DNA of 44,108 nucleotides from an uncultured Collinsella sp. (lineage in GTDB: Bacteria; Actinomycetota; Coriobacteriia; Coriobacteriales; Coriobacteriaceae). A model generated the notes under the pieces. It worked only from the letters and a program-made list of their open reading frames with translations. It searched no databases and had not been told where the DNA came from. This document shows positions 1-8,076 of the stretch, in pieces. Both the position numbers and the translations under genes were made by a program. Every line of letters starts with the position of its first letter. Positions within the stretch are counted from its first letter, which is position 1. The stretch covers positions 1 through 44,108 of the forward strand of contig CABRZN010000006.1 of assembly GCA_902475445.1 (NCBI GenBank), in the 5' to 3' direction.

Positions 1-312
1 ATGGTCATTAGCGGCTACGTGATCGATGCCGTGGTCGATGGTGGCAACAAGCGCCGTATGGTACTCATCATCTCGGACAAGTTCCCTGATATCGCTGCCG
101 ATATCATGTATGGTCTGGGTCGTGGTTGTACCAAGTTTAAGGCGACTGGCATGTATTCGGGTGCCGAGAAGCCGGTGATCATGGTCATTGTGAGCCGCCG
201 CGAGCTCAACACCCTCAAAACGATCGTGCGCGAGCGCGATCCTCACGCCATTGTGACGGTCGCCGACGTTACGGAAACCTTCGGTGAGGGATTCAAGGAC
301 ATTAACGCGTAG
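1..312 (+). CDS. YitT-family membrane protein, C-terminal part (partial)
   Basis: This is the 3' end of a gene that begins before the window. The 103 visible residues match the soluble C-terminal DUF2179 domain of YitT-type proteins: a beta-alpha fold with a Gly-Tyr-Val start, a VLIISDK strand, GRGCTKFKATGMY and VIVSRREL, ending in an acidic GEGFKDINA tail. In this family the part preceding this domain is a set of five or six membrane helices, which would lie upstream. The ATG at base 1 is therefore probably internal. The function of the family is poorly defined. The gene ends at a TAG and is followed by about 200 bases without a gene before transketolase. Confidence 0.75.
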   Translation: MVISGYVIDAVVDGGNKRRMVLIISDKFPDIAADIMYGLGRGCTKFKATGMYSGAEKPVIMVIVSRRELNTLKTIVRERDPHAIVTVADVTETFGEGFKDINA

Positions 313-520
313 GGCCGACTGCGTTCCATCCAAAAGACGTTCACATTGATAAACCGTTTCATCAGCGGTTCTGCCTGCTCAATTGTTCAAATAATGATAA
401 ATACTCTGGTAAAGCTTCCAGTTTCCAGCATAATGAATGACGTACGTGCATCGCGGCTGTGTTGGGACTACCTTTCCGTGCCGTGCGCATCTTGTCTTAA
501 GAGGATGAAAGGAAGGCACA
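313..520. other. intergenic region upstream of the transketolase genes
   Basis: This 208-base stretch is AT-richer than its surroundings, as expected of a promoter region. A short stem (AACCG 352-356 with CGGTT 366-370) lies near the YitT stop. An AT-rich block at 381-410 (TTGTTC followed by AATAATGATAAATACT) is the best promoter candidate, but no confident -35/-10 pair can be assigned. The transketolase ribosome binding site (AAGGAAGG) ends just before the ATG at 521. Confidence 0.4.
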
Positions 521-1351
521 ATGAGCGACGAAGAGCTCAAAAAGGTTGCCAACGAGGTAAGGAAGGGCATCGTCACCGGCGTGCACGCTGCCAAGTCCGG
601 CCATCCGGGCGGTTCGCTCGGCGCTGCCGACATCATGACCTATCTGTACTTTGAGGAAATGAACGTCGACCCGGCCGACCCCCGCAAGGCCGACCGCGAT
701 CGCTTCGTGCTTTCCAAGGGTCATTGCGCGCCTGGTCTGTACGCTGTGCTCGCCGAGCGCGGATTCTTCCCCAAGGAGGATCTCGAGACGCTGCGCCACA
801 TCGGCAGCCACCTGCAGGGTCACCCCAACATGAACGACACCCCGGGCGTCGATATGTCCACCGGTTCGCTCGGCCAGGGCATCTCCGCCGCCGTGGGCAT
901 GGCCGTTGCCGCCAAGCACTGGGGCGACGACTATCGCACCTACGCCCTGCTGGGCGACGGCGAGAGCGAGGAGGGCCAGGTTTGGGAGGCCGCCATGTTT
1001 GCCGGCAACCAGCAGCTTGACAACCTCTGCGTGATCGTCGACCACAACGGCCTGCAGATCGACGGCCCCGTCGAGGAAGTCAACGACCCCATGCCGCTCG
1101 CCGACAAGTTCCGCGCCTTCAAGTTCCACGTGGTGGAGCTTGCCGACGGCAACGATTTCGATCAGATCCGCGCCGCCTTTGCCGAGGCCCGCGCCACCAA
1201 GGGTCAGCCGACCGCCATTATCGCCGAGACCACCAAGGGCAAGGGCGTTTCCTTTATGGAGAACCAGGTAGGTTGGCACGGCAAGGCCCCCAACGATGAA
1301 CAGTTTGAGCAGGCCATGGCAGAGCTCACGGCCGCCGGAGAGGAGCTCTAG
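521..1351 (+). CDS. transketolase, N-terminal (TPP-binding) subunit
   Basis: 276 residues form the first half of a split transketolase. It binds thiamine diphosphate and transfers two-carbon ketol units in the pentose phosphate pathway. Visible motifs are SGHPGG at 26-31, SKGH at 65-68, HPN at 101-103, and the TPP motif GDGE at 145-148 closing with the Asn at about 176. The start is the ATG behind AAGGAAGG. The partner subunit starts one base after this stop codon, so the two are translationally coupled and form a heteromer equivalent to one full-length transketolase. Separate N and C subunits are common in anaerobes and archaea. The alternative, an activity closer to DXP synthase or transaldolase-type exchange, is less likely because the length and motifs fit the split-transketolase family. 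Confidence 0.93.
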   Translation: MSDEELKKVANEVRKGIVTGVHAAKSGHPGGSLGAADIMTYLYFEEMNVDPADPRKADRDRFVLSKGHCAPGLYAVLAERGFFPKEDLETLRHIGSHLQGHPNMNDTPGVDMSTGSLGQGISAAVGMAVAAKHWGDDYRTYALLGDGESEEGQVWEAAMFAGNQQLDNLCVIVDHNGLQIDGPVEEVNDPMPLADKFRAFKFHVVELADGNDFDQIRAAFAEARATKGQPTAIIAETTKGKGVSFMENQVGWHGKAPNDEQFEQAMAELTAAGEEL

Positions 1352-1352
1352 G

Positions 1353-2294
1353 ATGGCAGACGTCAAGAAAATCGCCACGCGCGTAAGCTACGGCGAGGCC
1401 CTCGTCGAGCTCGCCAACGAGCACGATGACTTTGTGGTCCTCGACGCCGACCTGGCCGCCGCCACGCAGACCGGCAAGTTTAAGGCCGCCTGCCCCGACC
1501 GCTTCTTCGATGTGGGCATTGCCGAGAGCAACCTGATGGGTGTTGCCGCCGGTATCGCAACCACCGGTCGCGTTGCCTTTGCGAGCACCTTTGCCATGTT
1601 CGCCGCCGGCCGCGCCTTTGAGCAGGTCCGTAACTCCATCGGCTATCCGCACCTTAACGTCAAGATCGGTGCCACGCACGCCGGTATCTCGGTAGGCGAG
1701 GATGGCGCCACGCACCAGTGCTGCGAGGATATCGCCCTCATGCGCGTTATCCCCGGCATGACCGTGATTGTTCCCGCCGATGACGTCGAGGCCCGCGCCG
1801 TGACGCGCGCCGCCTACGAGTGCGATGGCCCCGTGTACATGCGCTTTGCCCGTCTGGCCTCGCCGGTCATCAACGACCCCGAGACCTACAAGTTCGAGGT
1901 GGGCAAGGGCATCGTCATGCGCGAGGGCGCCGACGTCACCATCATCGCTTGCGGCCTGATGGTCGGCGAGGCTCTCGAGGCCGCTGAGCAGCTTGCTGCC
2001 GAGGGCATCGATGCCGAGGTCATCAACATGCACACCATCAAGCCCATCGATGCCGACCTGATCGTCAAGAGCGCCACCAAGACCGGCCACGTCGTGACCG
2101 TCGAGGAGCACTCCGTGATCGGTGGCCTGGGCAGCGCCGTTGCCGATGTTCTGTGCGAGCAGTGCCCGACGCCGCTCAAGAAGATTGGCGTCAACGACAC
2201 CTTCGGCGAGTCCGGCCCGGGTGCCGAGCTCCTGCACAAGTACGGCCTGGACGCCGCCAACATCGTGGCGACCACCAAGGAGTTCTTGGCATAA
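1353..2294 (+). CDS. transketolase, C-terminal (pyrimidine-binding) subunit
   Basis: 313 residues carrying the pyrimidine-binding and C-terminal domains of transketolase. The catalytic Glu that activates TPP is the E of DVGIAESN (about residue 58), followed by LMGVAAGIA. The HAGISVGEDGATHQ segment around 110-121 is the usual substrate-channel region. The ATG at 1353 was chosen because it follows the N-subunit stop by one base and because AGGAG inside the upstream gene is correctly spaced. The longer frame upstream lies wholly inside the first gene. It acts with the preceding subunit, and a strong hairpin follows at 2344-2370. Confidence 0.93.
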   Translation: MADVKKIATRVSYGEALVELANEHDDFVVLDADLAAATQTGKFKAACPDRFFDVGIAESNLMGVAAGIATTGRVAFASTFAMFAAGRAFEQVRNSIGYPHLNVKIGATHAGISVGEDGATHQCCEDIALMRVIPGMTVIVPADDVEARAVTRAAYECDGPVYMRFARLASPVINDPETYKFEVGKGIVMREGADVTIIACGLMVGEALEAAEQLAAEGIDAEVINMHTIKPIDADLIVKSATKTGHVVTVEEHSVIGGLGSAVADVLCEQCPTPLKKIGVNDTFGESGPGAELLHKYGLDAANIVATTKEFLA

Positions 2295-2343
2295 GGCAAG
2301 ACGGATCTCAAGGACTGCTTCGCCAGTACTATGGAAACCCGGC

Positions 2344-2370
2344 AGGGGCGCTCTCTAGGAGAGCGCCCCT
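2344..2370 (+). terminator. terminator hairpin after transketolase genes
   Basis: A perfect 12-bp stem (AGGGGCGCTCTC 2344-2355 with its complement 2359-2370) closes on a three-base loop. Only GTTTC follows, so the T-tract is weak. Position directly after the transketolase operon supports a terminator role. Confidence 0.75.
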
Positions 2371-2375
2371 GTTTC

Positions 2376-2442
2376 AGTTGCGGTGAGATAAGGACTGATT
2401 AGGGCTTTTAACTGCTAAAACAGTCCCTATTTCACCGCAACT
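2376..2442. repeat. 67-nt palindromic intergenic repeat, copy 1
   Basis: 22-base arms (2376-2397 and 2421-2442) starting AGTTGCGGTG and ending GGACTG pair at 20 of 22 positions around a 23-base spacer. A second element of exactly the same length lies at 16163-16229. Its spacer matches this one best when one copy is reverse-complemented (about 14 of 23 positions), so the two copies appear to sit in opposite orientation. Both are in intergenic DNA after a gene end. It starts six bases after the transketolase terminator. Function unknown. Confidence 0.8.
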
Positions 2443-2568
2443 TCTAAAGAGGCCGTATCAAGCAGGATTTCTATTGGGATAAGGGCCCATTCCAGCCACG
2501 TTCAATTCAGCCCCCAAGCATGGCGCTGCTGCACTTAAGCAAAACGCAGCGACCCCTTAGTTACCGCA

Positions 2569-2691
2569 GGCCGGGCACAGGGTTACTCTCCAAATCTTTC
2601 CGCAGGACGGAGGAGCCCCTGCCGCGCGAAGCGCGCAGCGGGGGCTCCGACATGTCCGAGGACGATTTGGAGAGTAACCCTGTGCCCGGCC
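2569..2691. repeat. 123-nt nested palindromic element with perfect 28-bp terminal arms
   Basis: The outer arms (2569-2596 and 2664-2691; begin GGCCGGGCACAGGGTTAC) are perfectly complementary over 28 bases. Inside is a second hairpin, GGAGCCCC 2612-2619 with GGGGCTCC 2641-2648, whose loop contains a third, CGCGC 2623-2627 with GCGCG 2631-2635 around GAA. Such length and perfection exceed what a terminator needs. It could be a MITE-like element, a structured RNA or a cruciform. No clear target-site duplication is visible. It lies in the 500-base gap between transketolase and ftsE (2295-2795), whose remainder (2443-2568 and 2692-2780) shows no gene. Confidence 0.8.
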
Positions 2692-2795
2692 GACGGGATC
2701 CCTAAGCACGCCATGCTTCTTATGTGCAGCAAAGCTAATGCTGCTAAAATACAAAGCGCTCATGTAGTTTAAACGCACGACGATAAGGAGCACCA

Positions 2796-4016
2796 GTGGG
2801 TAACCACTTCCGTACCTCCGGTGCGGGCGATGATGCCCCCAAGACGCAGACAGGCGTCCAGGGCAGTCGTTTCGCCACTCCGGATTCAGAGGGCCAGCCT
2901 GTTGCTCAGGCCCCCGCTCAGCCGGCAGATCAGGCACAGCCGGCATCCGATCCCTTTGCCTACAATCCCACCAGCGATGTCGCGCTTTCCGGCACGGCGG
3001 GTTTTGAGCCCGTTCAGGCCGTGACCGCTCGCGTGGAGCAGCCTCAGGCTGGCGCCGCCGCGCCGCAGCCTACCATGGCCGGCATTCCCGACCCCATGGC
3101 CCCTGCGACGCCGGTTCCTCAGCCTGCGCAGTCCGGTCTCTTTGCCGCTATTCCCGATCCCACGCAGCCTGCTGCCCCGGTGGTCGAGAGCGATCAGGCA
3201 GCCGAGGTCGCAAGCCTCGATAACGCGCTCAACAACCCCGATTTTACGTCGGTGTTTGCGCCCATCGATCCGCAGGCCAGCCGCAAGAAGATGGCCAAGC
3301 AGGCCGGTGTCGAGCCCGTCATCCTTATGGAGCATGTCACCAAGATCTATCCGGCACAGCCCAACAAGCCTGCACTTGACGACATCAACATTGAGATCTA
3401 TCCGGGCGAGTTCGTCTTCCTGGTCGGTCACTCCGGCTCGGGTAAGACCACGCTGCTGTCGACGCTCAACCGCGACGTCAAGCCGACGAGCGGTCGCATC
3501 CTGGTTGCCGGTCAGGACCTCATGAAGATCAAGAACCGCAAGGTTCCGTTCCTGCGCCGCCAGATTGGCGCCGTGTTCCAGGACTTTAAGCTTCTGCCGC
3601 AAAAGACCGCCTACGAAAACGTGGCGTTTGCCCTGCAGTGCATCGGCAAGCCCAAGGGCGTCATTCGCAGCCAGGTGCCCGAGGTGCTGCGTCTGGTCGG
3701 TCTGGCCGATCAGATGGACTCGCTGCCCGACCAGCTTTCCGGTGGCGAGCAGCAGCGCGTCGCCGTCGCCCGCGCTATGGTCAACCGTCCGCCGCTGCTG
3801 ATCTGCGACGAGCCCACGGGTAACCTCGACCCGGCGATCTCGCTGGGCATCATGAAGCTGCTCGAGCGTATTAACCGCACCGGCACCACCGTGATCGTCG
3901 CCACGCACGACCGCGAGATGGTCGATAGCATGCACCGTCGCGTGATCGCCCTCGAGGGCGGCCACGTTATCCGCGACCAGGAGAGGGGAGGTTACGGCAA
4001 CTATGGCACCAACTAA
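2796..4016 (+). CDS. ftsE: cell-division ATP-binding protein FtsE with long N-terminal extension
   Basis: 406 residues. The C-terminal ~240 residues are a standard FtsE ABC ATPase: Walker A GHSGSGKTT at 211-219, signature LSGGEQQ at 314-320, and Walker B ending in D338-E339 of CDEPTGNLDP. With FtsX it forms the complex that controls peptidoglycan hydrolases at the division site. The first ~165 residues are low-complexity (Pro, Ala, Gln, Ser) and include a doubled IPDP motif. Most FtsE proteins are about 225 residues. The GTG at 2796 sits five bases behind AAGGAG. An internal ATG at 3291 (MAKQAGVEP) would give a normal-length protein, but it has no strong Shine-Dalgarno, and codon use upstream looks coding. 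The gene overlaps ftsX by 14 bases. Confidence 0.92.
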   Translation: MGNHFRTSGAGDDAPKTQTGVQGSRFATPDSEGQPVAQAPAQPADQAQPASDPFAYNPTSDVALSGTAGFEPVQAVTARVEQPQAGAAAPQPTMAGIPDPMAPATPVPQPAQSGLFAAIPDPTQPAAPVVESDQAAEVASLDNALNNPDFTSVFAPIDPQASRKKMAKQAGVEPVILMEHVTKIYPAQPNKPALDDINIEIYPGEFVFLVGHSGSGKTTLLSTLNRDVKPTSGRILVAGQDLMKIKNRKVPFLRRQIGAVFQDFKLLPQKTAYENVAFALQCIGKPKGVIRSQVPEVLRLVGLADQMDSLPDQLSGGEQQRVAVARAMVNRPPLLICDEPTGNLDPAISLGIMKLLERINRTGTTVIVATHDREMVDSMHRRVIALEGGHVIRDQERGGYGNYGTN

Positions 4017-4923
4017 CGTGGGCTACTCCTTCAAAGAGGCAATCAGTCACTTCTTCCGTAACTGGACTACCTCGCTCGGCGCCGTCATCACGATCTTCCT
4101 TTCGCTGTTTATCATCGGCCTGTTCATCATGGGCTCTGCGATGCTGAACTCCGTGATCGGCACCGTCGAGGATCAGGTTGTCATCAACGCGTTCATTAGC
4201 GATGACGCCGATCAGGCCGATGTTCAGGCTTTTGAGGCCGAGCTTAAGACGTGGAATAACGTCAAGTCCGTGACCTATAAGGACAAGGACGAAGCGCTGG
4301 CCGAGTATACGAGCAAGATGTCGGGCAACGCCGACGCCACCATGAGCGCGCTCGATGGCCAGAACCCGCTGCCGGCTTCGTTTGCAATTGAGATGGACGA
4401 TCCGTCCAAGGTCGAAAGCACGGCCCAGAAGCTCAAGAAGAACGCCGACTTCCAGAAGATCGCGGATGACGGCGACGTCAACGCGAGCGTGCTGTACGGC
4501 CAGGAGGAAGTGAGCCGCCTGTTCCAGGTGACTAACTACATCCGCATTGCTGCCGTGGTACTCGTCGGCCTGCTGACCTTTATCGCGTTCATCTTTATCA
4601 ACAACACGATTCGCCTGTCCATCACGGCGCGTCGTCGTGAGATTGCGATCATGCGCCTGGTGGGCGCCAGCAACGGCTTTATTCGCGGCCCGTTTATCAC
4701 CGAGGGCGTGCTGCAGGCCATTTTGGGCTCGCTGCTTTCCATCGGCGTGCTGGAGCTGCTGCGCAACCTGATGATTCCGCGTCTGCAGGAGAGCATCGGC
4801 TGGATGTCGTTTGCTCTGCCGATGCAGTACTACCTGGTGACCTATGCTGCGCTGGTCCTGGTCGGCGTGATCATCGGTCTCTTTGGTTCTGCCATCGCCA
4901 TGCGCCGCTACCTGCGCGTGTAG
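4003..4923 (+). CDS. ftsX: cell-division permease-like protein FtsX
   Basis: 306 residues with the FtsX layout: one membrane helix near 24-48, an extracellular domain of about 120 residues, then three helices near 181-203, 230-255 and 276-300. The RRREIAIMRLVGASNGFIRGPFI segment after helix 2 is the family signature (ITARRREI then MRLVGAS). FtsX anchors FtsE and transmits its ATPase cycle to extracellular peptidoglycan hydrolases. The gene starts inside the end of ftsE, so the two are coupled. A terminator follows 24 bases after the stop. Confidence 0.94.
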   Translation: MAPTNVGYSFKEAISHFFRNWTTSLGAVITIFLSLFIIGLFIMGSAMLNSVIGTVEDQVVINAFISDDADQADVQAFEAELKTWNNVKSVTYKDKDEALAEYTSKMSGNADATMSALDGQNPLPASFAIEMDDPSKVESTAQKLKKNADFQKIADDGDVNASVLYGQEEVSRLFQVTNYIRIAAVVLVGLLTFIAFIFINNTIRLSITARRREIAIMRLVGASNGFIRGPFITEGVLQAILGSLLSIGVLELLRNLMIPRLQESIGWMSFALPMQYYLVTYAALVLVGVIIGLFGSAIAMRRYLRV

Positions 4924-4947
4924 GCATGCCTGGAATTCATTCCTTCC

Positions 4948-4981
4948 AACGGGTCGTCTCTTATGGGGCGACCCGTTTTTT
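4948..4981 (+). terminator. rho-independent terminator after ftsX
   Basis: AACGGGTCG (4948-4956) pairs with CGACCCGTT (4969-4977) around a 12-base loop, followed by a run of six T residues. A textbook intrinsic terminator closing the ftsEX unit. Confidence 0.9.
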
Positions 4982-5058
4982 GATTCCGATGCGACGGCAG
5001 GATCGCGGATCATTTGGGTAGACTCTTTGGAGTCCGCAACCGATAGTAAGGAGGCGCC

Positions 5059-7194
5059 ATGGGGCGCAACAACAAGCATAAGCGCGGTGCCCGCAACAAG
5101 TGTGGACCGGTGCGCAGCGAGCGCCGCCCGAGTCTGACCGGACGCGTGCAGCTCCATGAGCACAGCGCCTATGTCATAACCGAGAACGGCGACTATAAAG
5201 TCATGGGTCGCGGTAAGCGCGAGATCATGGATGGCGATACCGTCGCCGTGAGCATTAAGAACAGCCCGCATGGTGAGCGTCGTGCCGTGATTGAGGGAGT
5301 CGTCGAGCGCGCTGCTATCAGTGTGGTGGGCACGTACCAGACGGCCGGTCCGCTCGGCGTGATCGAGCCACTCGATTCGCGCCTCAAGGCCGATTTCTTT
5401 ATTTTGCCCGAGGACACCTCGGCCGAGCGCTTGGGCGTTCATCCCGGTGACGCTGTGGTCGCACGCATTCTGACCTATCCGACGCGCCTGGAATCGGGCA
5501 CCGTGACCATTGAGCGCCGCATTGGCGGCGATGACGCGCCCGACCTGGGTGTTCAGTATGTAATGGCGCGTTATGGCTATACCGACAGCTATCCCGAGGC
5601 AGCGCTGGCCGAGGCCGAGGGCCTTTCGCTCGATGTGACCGCGGCGCTCAAAGATCCGCTCCGACGCGATCTGCGCGACCGCTTTATCATTACGATTGAC
5701 CCGGTCGACGCGCGCGACTTTGATGATGCTATCTCGCTGGAGCGTACGCCCGACGGCGGTTACAAGTTGGGCGTCCACATCGCCGATGTTTCGCACTATG
5801 TGGCCTGGGACGGGCATATCGATCTTGAGGCGCGCCATCGCACGACATCGGTGTATCTGGCCGATCGCGTGCTGCCCATGCTGCCCGAGCGCTTATCGAA
5901 CGACCTGTGTTCGCTTCGCCCTGATGAAGACCGTCTGGCGTTTACCGTCGATATCGAGCTCGATGCGCAGGGCCGCGTTCGCCACTATGATCCCTATCCC
6001 AGTGTGATTCGCTCGCGCGTGCGCATGGACTACGACGGCGCCGAGGCGCTGTTAGTAGGTGCCGGCGCGGTGGAGTATGGGGTGCTGGAGGGTGCCGCCG
6101 AGGATGTTGCGGCTGTAGAGAATTCGCGTGAGGAAGCGCTCGAGCGTGGGCTTGCGTGCGAGGAAACCGCCCGGGGCTATAACGTCGATCTGGGTGATTT
6201 TCTCGTCGCCGCCAACGAACTTGCCGAGCTTCGCCGCCATATTCGTCGCGCGCGCGGGTCGGTCGACTTCGATACCGCCGAGATTCGCGCCCTGTTGGAC
6301 GAGGACGGCGTGCCCGTGCAGATTGTGGCACGCGAGCGTTCGTGCGCCACGTCGCTGATCGAGGAAGCCATGCTGCTCGCCAACGAGTGCGTGGCCGAGT
6401 GGCTTGCCGACCGCGATATCGAGGCTTGCTACCGCGTGCATGAAGATCCCAGCCCCGATAGCCTGCACGGCGCCGCCGTGGCACTGGCTCAGCTGGGTAT
6501 TATCGACGACCGCCGTGCAGCCGGCATTGCCCTGGGAAGCCCCGATGAGCTGCAGGCTGCAGTTGATGCCGCCGCCGGTACGGCTAGCGCGCCGCTCGTC
6601 AACACGCTGCTTCTGCGCAGCATGCAGCGTGCGCTGTATAAGCCTCGCAACGAGGGCCACTTTGCGCTCGCCGCGCCGTGCTACTGCCACTTTACGAGCC
6701 CCATCCGTCGCTACCCCGATCTGGTGGTGCACCGCGTGCTCAAGCTGCAGCTGGCATACGAGCAGCTGGGCGGCAAGGACGCCCTGGTCCGTACGCCGCG
6801 CCTGATTGGTAAGGGGCGCGAGTCGCTGCCGCGCATTCTGCCCCAGATCTGTCGTGCCTGCAGCGATGCCGAGCGCGCGGCCGACGCCGCCAGCCATGCG
6901 ACGCAAAAGATCAAGATCGCCCAGTACTACGAGGATCGTCTGGGCGAGCGCTATACCGGAACCATCTCGTGGGTCAGCAGCATGGGTCTTTTTGTTCGCT
7001 TGGATCTGACGCAGGTCGAGGGCCTGGCCTCGATTAAAAGCCTGGGCAACGAGTGGTTTGAGTTCGACGAGGACGCGCTTACACTGACGGGCGCCGACAC
7101 GGGGACTCGTTATGAGCTGGGCCAGCGCGTGATTATCGAGGTCTCGCGCGTCAATACCACGCGCGGACACTTGGACTTTAAGCTTATCCATTAG
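5059..7194 (+). CDS. rnr: ribonuclease R
   Basis: 711 residues of the RNase II/R 3'-5' exoribonuclease family. An N-terminal OB/cold-shock region (about 25-150) precedes the RNB catalytic domain. Its acidic metal-binding cluster is DPVDARDFDDA at 214-224, and the SPIRRYPDLVVHR signature lies at about 547-560. A C-terminal S1 RNA-binding domain starts near 631 (GTISWVSSMGLFVRL). RNase R degrades structured RNA and, with SmpB and tmRNA, non-stop mRNAs; smpB lies elsewhere in this window (15680). The ATG follows AAGGAGG. Basic residues at the very N-terminus (GRNNKHKRGARNK) may bind RNA. A GC-rich hairpin follows the gene. Confidence 0.94.
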   Translation: MGRNNKHKRGARNKCGPVRSERRPSLTGRVQLHEHSAYVITENGDYKVMGRGKREIMDGDTVAVSIKNSPHGERRAVIEGVVERAAISVVGTYQTAGPLGVIEPLDSRLKADFFILPEDTSAERLGVHPGDAVVARILTYPTRLESGTVTIERRIGGDDAPDLGVQYVMARYGYTDSYPEAALAEAEGLSLDVTAALKDPLRRDLRDRFIITIDPVDARDFDDAISLERTPDGGYKLGVHIADVSHYVAWDGHIDLEARHRTTSVYLADRVLPMLPERLSNDLCSLRPDEDRLAFTVDIELDAQGRVRHYDPYPSVIRSRVRMDYDGAEALLVGAGAVEYGVLEGAAEDVAAVENSREEALERGLACEETARGYNVDLGDFLVAANELAELRRHIRRARGSVDFDTAEIRALLDEDGVPVQIVARERSCATSLIEEAMLLANECVAEWLADRDIEACYRVHEDPSPDSLHGAAVALAQLGIIDDRRAAGIALGSPDELQAAVDAAAGTASAPLVNTLLLRSMQRALYKPRNEGHFALAAPCYCHFTSPIRRYPDLVVHRVLKLQLAYEQLGGKDALVRTPRLIGKGRESLPRILPQICRACSDAERAADAASHATQKIKIAQYYEDRLGERYTGTISWVSSMGLFVRLDLTQVEGLASIKSLGNEWFEFDEDALTLTGADTGTRYELGQRVIIEVSRVNTTRGHLDFKLIH

Positions 7195-7208
7195 CCGAAT
7201 CCCGATCG

Positions 7209-7250
7209 TGCGGAAGTGGGGGCGGTCTTTCGGGGCCGCCCTCCGCATTT
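7209..7250 (+). terminator. terminator hairpin after rnr
   Basis: TGCGGA (7209-7214) pairs with TCCGCA (7242-7247), and an inner GGGCGG pairs with CCGCCC (7236-7241), giving a long GC-rich stem. Only three T residues follow. Confidence 0.7.
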
Positions 7251-7321
7251 GAATCGTGACTACCTTGCCGTCTGCTCGGCCGTCCGCTTGCCTGCTATTG
7301 GAGAGGTAAAACCTACCAAAA

Positions 7322-7348
7322 TAAACCTGTCCCTTTTTGGCAGGTTTA
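7322..7348. promoter_or_regulatory. inverted repeat upstream of the serine recombinase
   Basis: TAAACCTG (7322-7329) and CAGGTTTA (7341-7348) are exact inverted 8-mers around CCCTTTTTGG-containing DNA, ending 18 bases before the recombinase ATG. It could be an autoregulatory site, a recombination half-site pair, or a relic of the GGGGACAGGT repeat family seen at 31058 and 43885. A role is not shown by the sequence. Confidence 0.45.
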
Positions 7349-7366
7349 CAAGAAAGCGGGGATGAG

Positions 7367-7972
7367 ATGGCGACGGTGTACGGTTATGCGCGGGTGAGTT
7401 CGCGCGATCAGAATCTGAATCGGCAGCTGGATGCGCTGGGCGCCTATGGCGTGGGCTCGGCGAATATTTATGCCGACCATGCGAGCGGCAAGGACTTCGA
7501 TCGACCGCGTTATCGCGAGCTGCTGCACGTCCTGGGAGACGGGGACGTGCTGGTGGTGCTTTCTATCGACCGACTTGGTCGTAATTACTCCGAGATTCTT
7601 GAGGAATGGCGACGCATTACCAAGGAGCTCGGGGTTGCCATTGTGGTGTTGGACATGCCATTGCTTGACACGCGCGCCAGGGCCAGCGGCGCGCCGGATG
7701 TGACCAATACCCTGATTGCCGATATTGTGCTACAACTGCTGAGCTACGTGGCGCAGGTGGAGCGCGAGAATATTCATCGGCGCCAAGCGGAGGGGATTGC
7801 AGCGGCGCGGGCGCGAGGGGTCCGTTTCGGTCGACCTCGCAAGCCGTGCCCTCCTCAGTTTGAGCTGGTACGCGATAGCTATGAGGCAGGCGATATTACC
7901 CGCAGCCAGGCAGCAAAGTGCCTGGGCGTGTGCGTGGGGACGTTCGATCGCTGGATGCGCGAGGCGGGGTAG
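7367..7972 (+). CDS. serine recombinase, resolvase/invertase type
   Basis: 201 residues. The N-terminal catalytic domain begins YGYARVSSRDQNLNRQLDAL, with the nucleophile expected at Ser11. It continues through DHASGKDFDRPRY and VLSIDRLGRNY, the conserved Arg-rich active-site motif. A Hin-type helix-turn-helix closes the protein (GDITRSQAAKCLGVCVGTFDRWM). Such enzymes cut and rejoin DNA at short crossover sites to resolve cointegrates or invert segments. No transposase, terminal repeats or invertible segment is evident nearby, so the substrate is unknown. The ATG at 7367 was preferred to the upstream in-frame start at 7337 because family homology starts at this Met. Confidence 0.85.
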   Translation: MATVYGYARVSSRDQNLNRQLDALGAYGVGSANIYADHASGKDFDRPRYRELLHVLGDGDVLVVLSIDRLGRNYSEILEEWRRITKELGVAIVVLDMPLLDTRARASGAPDVTNTLIADIVLQLLSYVAQVERENIHRRQAEGIAAARARGVRFGRPRKPCPPQFELVRDSYEAGDITRSQAAKCLGVCVGTFDRWMREAG

Positions 7973-8076
7973 GGGTTTGCGTCGCTTTGTCGCTTCCTGT
8001 TGCGATTCAAATTTTGATACGGTGGCGATGTCATTTGGGGCTACACTCGCTGATATTCAAAAAAGGAGGTAGGCCC

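Noticed and set aside
2520..2705. A 61-codon frame across the nested palindrome
   Set aside because: It simply translates the palindromic element and has no ribosome site.
3967..5838. A 623-codon minus-strand frame over ftsX and rnr
   Set aside because: It crosses a strong terminator and two conserved genes, so it is a shadow.
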